A stretch of DNA of 64,000 bases from Cymodocea nodosa. Taxonomy: Eukaryota > Streptophyta > Magnoliopsida > Alismatales > Cymodoceaceae. This document shows positions 60,318 through 64,000 of this stretch, one piece after another. The stretch spans positions 12,624,001-12,688,000 of the forward strand of contig CM072346.1 in the NCBI GenBank assembly GCA_036874045.1. Reading direction: 5' to 3'. Positions within the stretch are counted from its first letter, which is position 1. Each line of letters begins with the position of its first letter. Both the position numbers and the translations under genes were made by a program. The notes under the pieces are model-generated. The model was not told the origin of the DNA. It saw only the letters and a list, made by a program, of their open reading frames with translations, and did no database searches.

Positions 60318-60439
60318 GAATGTTATTAGTGTACATTACACTTGATAGAAAGGAAAGTCAGATTTTATCGTTGTATAAAACTCGAAAATTTCCTTTACCG
60401 TAAAAAAATTTCACATCGCCCCCGTTCAGAATTTCTCTC

Positions 60440-61020
60440 GCGAAACCCTCGACCGAGGCTTCTCTCTTTCTCACGCCGCTCACGATCGCTCGCAGTCGCC
60501 TGCTCACGCCGCTCATGGTCGCTCGCAGTCGCTTGTGTCAGTAGTGGCGTCACTTGTAGTCGTCGCTCACGCCGCTCACGGTCGCTCGCAGTCGCCTGTG
60601 TCGGTAGTGGCGTCGCTCGCAGTCATCGTTCATGCCGCTCACGGTCGCTTACAGTCATCGTTCATACCGCTCACGGTCGCTCGCAGTTGCCTGCGTCGGT
60701 AGTGGCGTCGCTTGTAGTTGTCGCTCGCGGTAGCCGCTCATAGTCGCCTGCGTCGGTAGTGGCGTCGGTCGCAGTCGTCGCTCGCAGTCGTCGCTCACGG
60801 TCGTTGCCCTCGCATCCGTCGTCGTCGCATCCGCCGTTGCCACTCGCATCCGTCGCGACCGCTCGCAGCCGTCGCTGACAGTCACAACTGTCGTAGTAGT
60901 CGATCACGGTCGGTGCTGCTGCATCCGTCGTTGCCACCGTATCTGCCGCTCGCATCCACCGCGCATCCACCGCTACAGCCGCACCACTACCACCGCTCAC
61001 GCTCGGTATTTCGGCATCCA
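60440..61020 (+). repeat. CpG-rich imperfect tandem repeats
   Basis: Units built from CGCTCACGGTCGCTCGCAG, TCGCCTGCGTCGG and TAGTGGCGTCG recur irregularly. Composition is strikingly GC- and CpG-rich within AT-rich DNA. Arg/Ser-rich open frames on both strands are by-products. Its position upstream of the Harbinger ORFs suggests a promoter or leader island. Confidence 0.7.
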
Positions 61021-61561
61021 TACATAATAGTTTTGTTTAATCAGAGTTTTCAGCAATACTATACTATACTATGGTCCAATTAATGGCATATTATCATTTA
61101 GCAGTACTTTACTATACTTTATGAATGCTAAATTTCACTTAAAGCTCAAGTCAATTTTTGAATCACATTGATGATTCATGTATATTATGCTAAATTGTGT
61201 AATGACTTACGATCATGTAATTTTTTTAAAAGTTGTAGTAAATGCTGTTGTTTAGTGTTATACTTACAGGGTTATGTATGCTAGTGTATAAATGGATCCT
61301 CTTCTCTAATGGCCTGATATATCCCCTCATGTACCATTTATTGAGGTGATTCATAAGATAATTCTGTTTGGCATAGGATATTATTTTGTATTTATTGTTT
61401 GGCATAAGTTATTTAATTCATTAACCATTTAATATTAATATATATTTATTGGTTTGCTTTCATTTTCAATTATTGAGTAGATTGACAAAATATATTATGT
61501 TTTTGTAAATATCATAATCTTCTGTCAGAGCAGTTAATTAATATTTGATCTTATGTAGTAA
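61021..61561 (+). other. Leader of the Harbinger element, non-coding
   Basis: AT-rich, with no open frame of note, between the CpG-rich repeats and ORF1. A 3' splice-like TTATGTAG lies directly before the ORF1 start, so a leader intron is possible. Confidence 0.35.
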
Positions 61562-62594
61562 ATGAGTACTCCTAATAGAGGACGGGGTAATGGAGGACGA
61601 ACTTATATGACTTGGAATGTTGATGCAGATGCATTCTTTTTAGATATTTTATCAGAAGTATTAAATAAGGGAAACAAAAAAACCCAAGATGGAAAGATAA
61701 AAGGGAGCACTTGGGATGAAGTAGTTGAAAAATACAATAATAAAAGGAATGCATGTATTACAAAGAAGAATGTGGAAAGTCGCTTAAAGACATTGAGACA
61801 AATTTATCGTAACTACTCAAAAATTGCAAATCAGAGTGGATGGGGATGAAATTTCATACAAGGGTATATTGATATAGATGAAGAGATATGGAAGGAGTTT
61901 ATTAAGGTAAGATTTTTATTTACATACTTTAAGATTATCCCAATTGTATTGAATTTTTCTTAATATATATTGTAATTTTATGTAGTCACATCCAGAGTGT
62001 GAAAGCTGTAAGGGAAAACCATGTTTGATTTATGAACAATTACAATTCATTTTTGAAGGTACTATGACTAGTGAAAATATGTCTAGACAGGCAGAAGAAG
62101 TAGACATTGTACCAAACAGTTAAGTTCCAAATACATTTACTCTAGACATTACACAAGATGGAATGGACCTCGATTCTGACATACCTCCTAGTTCAGGAGG
62201 AAGTGCACATGTTCCATTGGAGTAGAGGAAAAAGGGGAAGCGAGCACGCCCTCATGCAGAATCTCAACAAATGATAGCAGAAAGTTTGAAAGATACGTCA
62301 CGAGATTTTCTTACTTTGTGTGAACAAGATACTGTTAATGGTGATGTACGTAATGAACAAATGAGAGAGATGATTCACATACAAAAGGAGATGTTTGTAT
62401 GTAAGAAGGAAATGTTTGCATGGAAGAAGGAAATGTTTGCATGGCAAAAGAAGTCTGAGTCTTTTTTAGATGAAGCTATTGCTTCAATATTTGAGATTGA
62501 AGATCTATCTATGACTGATCGATATAAAGCTACTCAATTATTCCAAAAGCAAGAAATCAGTAAAATATTTCTATCAATTCCAAAAGAAATGTGA
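61562..62594 (+). pseudogene. PIF/Harbinger ORF1, Myb/SANT-like DNA-binding protein
   Basis: It starts at ATG 61,562 (MSTPNRGRGNGG). Residues 17-95 form a Myb/SANT-like trihelix ('WNVDADAFFLDILSEVLNKG', then 'GSTWDEVVEKYN' and 'LKTLRQIYRNYSKI'). An intron fits at 61,907-61,985 (GTAAGA...TGTAG). After it come a linker, a basic patch (KKGKRARPHA) and a C-terminal helix with three MFxxKKE repeats near 62,380-62,450. Stops break it: TGA at 61,847 at a Trp-compatible site, TAA at 62,121 and TAG at 62,223. In intact elements this protein binds the transposon ends and helps bring in the transposase. Confidence 0.75.
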
Positions 62595-62840
62595 CAAGGA
62601 TGGTTGAAGTTTCACTTAGAAAAGATGGAAGACTAAAGATGATTTACATGTTTTTTTTTTGTATTAGATGTATGATGTAACTACTTTTTGTTTGGACAAG
62701 GAAATGTGGAATGATATTATTATTGATGTTTGTTTATCATATTTTATTATGTTCTATTAATTGTGGAATGATTTCATGTAATATGTTTATTTGTATTACA
62801 ACCTTGTAATATGTTTGGACATGAAATTTTGTAGGTGACG

Positions 62841-64000
62841 ATGAATTTTGAAGAGGATTTTGACGAACTAGTAAATAACACATTGATGTTATTTGAAGAA
62901 GAGGAAGAACATGCTAGAAGAAGGCGAAGACGTTTACTTACTTTTTGGAATATTTTAGTAGGGATTGCAAGTACCTCAACTTTGTTTTCAAGTACAAGTC
63001 GTATTTATAGTAAAGAAGGTGCAGATTATATAAGAAGATTACTAGATCCTTCTTTACCACATCAAGTTTACAATTGTCGAAAGATTTATAGAATGAGTCA
63101 AAGTGTTTTCAAGGGTTTTTGTGAATTAATGAAGAGGGAAGAAGTGCTGAAAGATACCAACAATATCAGTGTAGAAGAGAAGTTTGCCATGTTCCTTGTG
63201 ACAGTTGGGCAAAATCAAAGGTATTGAGTAACTATAGAACGATTTAGTCGATCAAGTTGGACAGTTAGTAAATACTTTAATGAAGTGTTGAATGCTGTAT
63301 TACGACTAAATCATGTTCTTCTAGCAAGACCTTCATCTGAAACACCAAGTCGAATTCGTCAAGACTCAAATGTGTACCCATATTTTTAGGTACATTTTCA
63401 CACCTTTGGTGTTTCCTTATCTTTAATGTTATTTTAGTCAATATCAAAATAAAAGTGCATGTTTATAGGATTGTATTAGAGCTATTGATGGTACACATAT
63501 CAAAGCAACTATTTATGGACAAGAAACAGCAAGATTTATGAACATGAAAGGTGAATTATCTCAAAATGTAATGGCAGCATGTAATTTTGATATGGAATTT
63601 ACATATATTTTAGCTGGTTGGGAAGGATCAGCTGCTGATGCTCGTATTCTCCAAGATGCAGTTACTAGACCTAATGGTTTTCAAGTTCCACCAGGTAAAT
63701 GTGTTTTCCACTTTTACAAGTTATGAAGACATCACCATATTAATATTTTTTTTATACAGGTAAGTTTTACTTAGTTGATGCTGGATATCTAAATCGACCA
63801 GAATATATTTGTCCATATCGAGGTGTAAGATACCATCTATCTGATTATGTTAATGATAGAGTTCCTCGTAATGCTGTAGAAAATTTCAACTACAGACATT
63901 CACAACTGAGAACAGTCATTGAGCGTACATTTGGAGTTGTGAAACATCGATTCTCAATATTACGTCGTCAAATGCCATATCCATATGAAACACAAGTAAA
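62841..64000 (+). pseudogene. PIF/Harbinger DDE transposase (HARBI1-like), runs off the window
   Basis: Start taken at ATG 62,841 (MNFEEDFDELV). After an acidic/Arg-rich N-terminus comes the helix-turn-helix-like region ('SVFKGFCELMKRE', then 'VSKYFNEVLNAVLRL'). The DDE nuclease follows. The first Asp is at 63,487 in 'CIRAIDGTHI', the second at 63,777 in 'YLVDAGYLNRPEY', and the Glu at 63,921 in 'IERTFGVVKHRF'. Introns fit at 63,390-63,468 and 63,695-63,759. TGA at 63,225 (CGA decay) and TAG at 63,387 interrupt it, yet all three catalytic residues remain. Same strand as ORF1, 240 bp downstream. The right terminus is outside the window. Confidence 0.85.

Noticed and set aside
60342-61021. Arg/Ser-rich and Ala/Thr/Asp-rich open frames on both strands
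   Set aside because: They follow from GC-rich tandem repeats and have no domain; both strands are open at once.

Overview
The window looks like nuclear DNA of a flowering plant. Genes have GC-rich coding sequence inside AT-rich, repeat-filled DNA, introns reach 15 kb, and nested LTR retrotransposons are common. The GC-rich first exons suggest a non-grass monocot, but that is an inference and the species cannot be named from this sequence.

Layout. (1) 1-13.27 kb: a Ty3-type retrotransposon cluster. It holds a gag-like plant transposon ORF split by a solo LTR, a decayed Ty3 gag, an F-box pseudogene lying where an element body should be, a polypurine tract and a full LTR of about 2.3 kb. (2) 13.27-20.95 kb: a minus-strand Ty3 gag remnant, then solo LTRs of the same family. 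One solo LTR is inserted inside another, and both keep target-site duplications (TSDs); a further solo LTR lies at 18,955-20,944. (3) 20.95-28.06 kb: AT-rich intergenic DNA around one intact two-exon gene for an RRM-like RNA-binding protein (24,340-25,382). (4) 28.06 kb to the right edge: the first eight exons of a CPSF73-II/INTS11 type metallo-beta-lactamase RNA endonuclease (244 codons), spread over 27 kb and continuing past the window. Its introns contain LINE, Ty1/copia and Ty3 fragments, a 1.55-kb inverted repeat around a copia fragment, a compact terminal-repeat retrotransposon (TRIM-like), minisatellites, and a decayed PIF/Harbinger transposon running off the right end.

Only two cellular genes look functional: the RRM-like gene and the INTS11-like gene. 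The latter would process snRNA or other noncoding transcripts and has a GC-AG first intron filled by a CT microsatellite. Almost everything else is transposable-element derived. The most unusual signals are a roughly 540-codon gag-like frame with 18 internal TAA/TAG stops but no TGA and no frameshift, an F-box gene apparently captured by a retroelement, a recurring set of short words in the LTR promoters, and the long inverted repeat within the giant intron.
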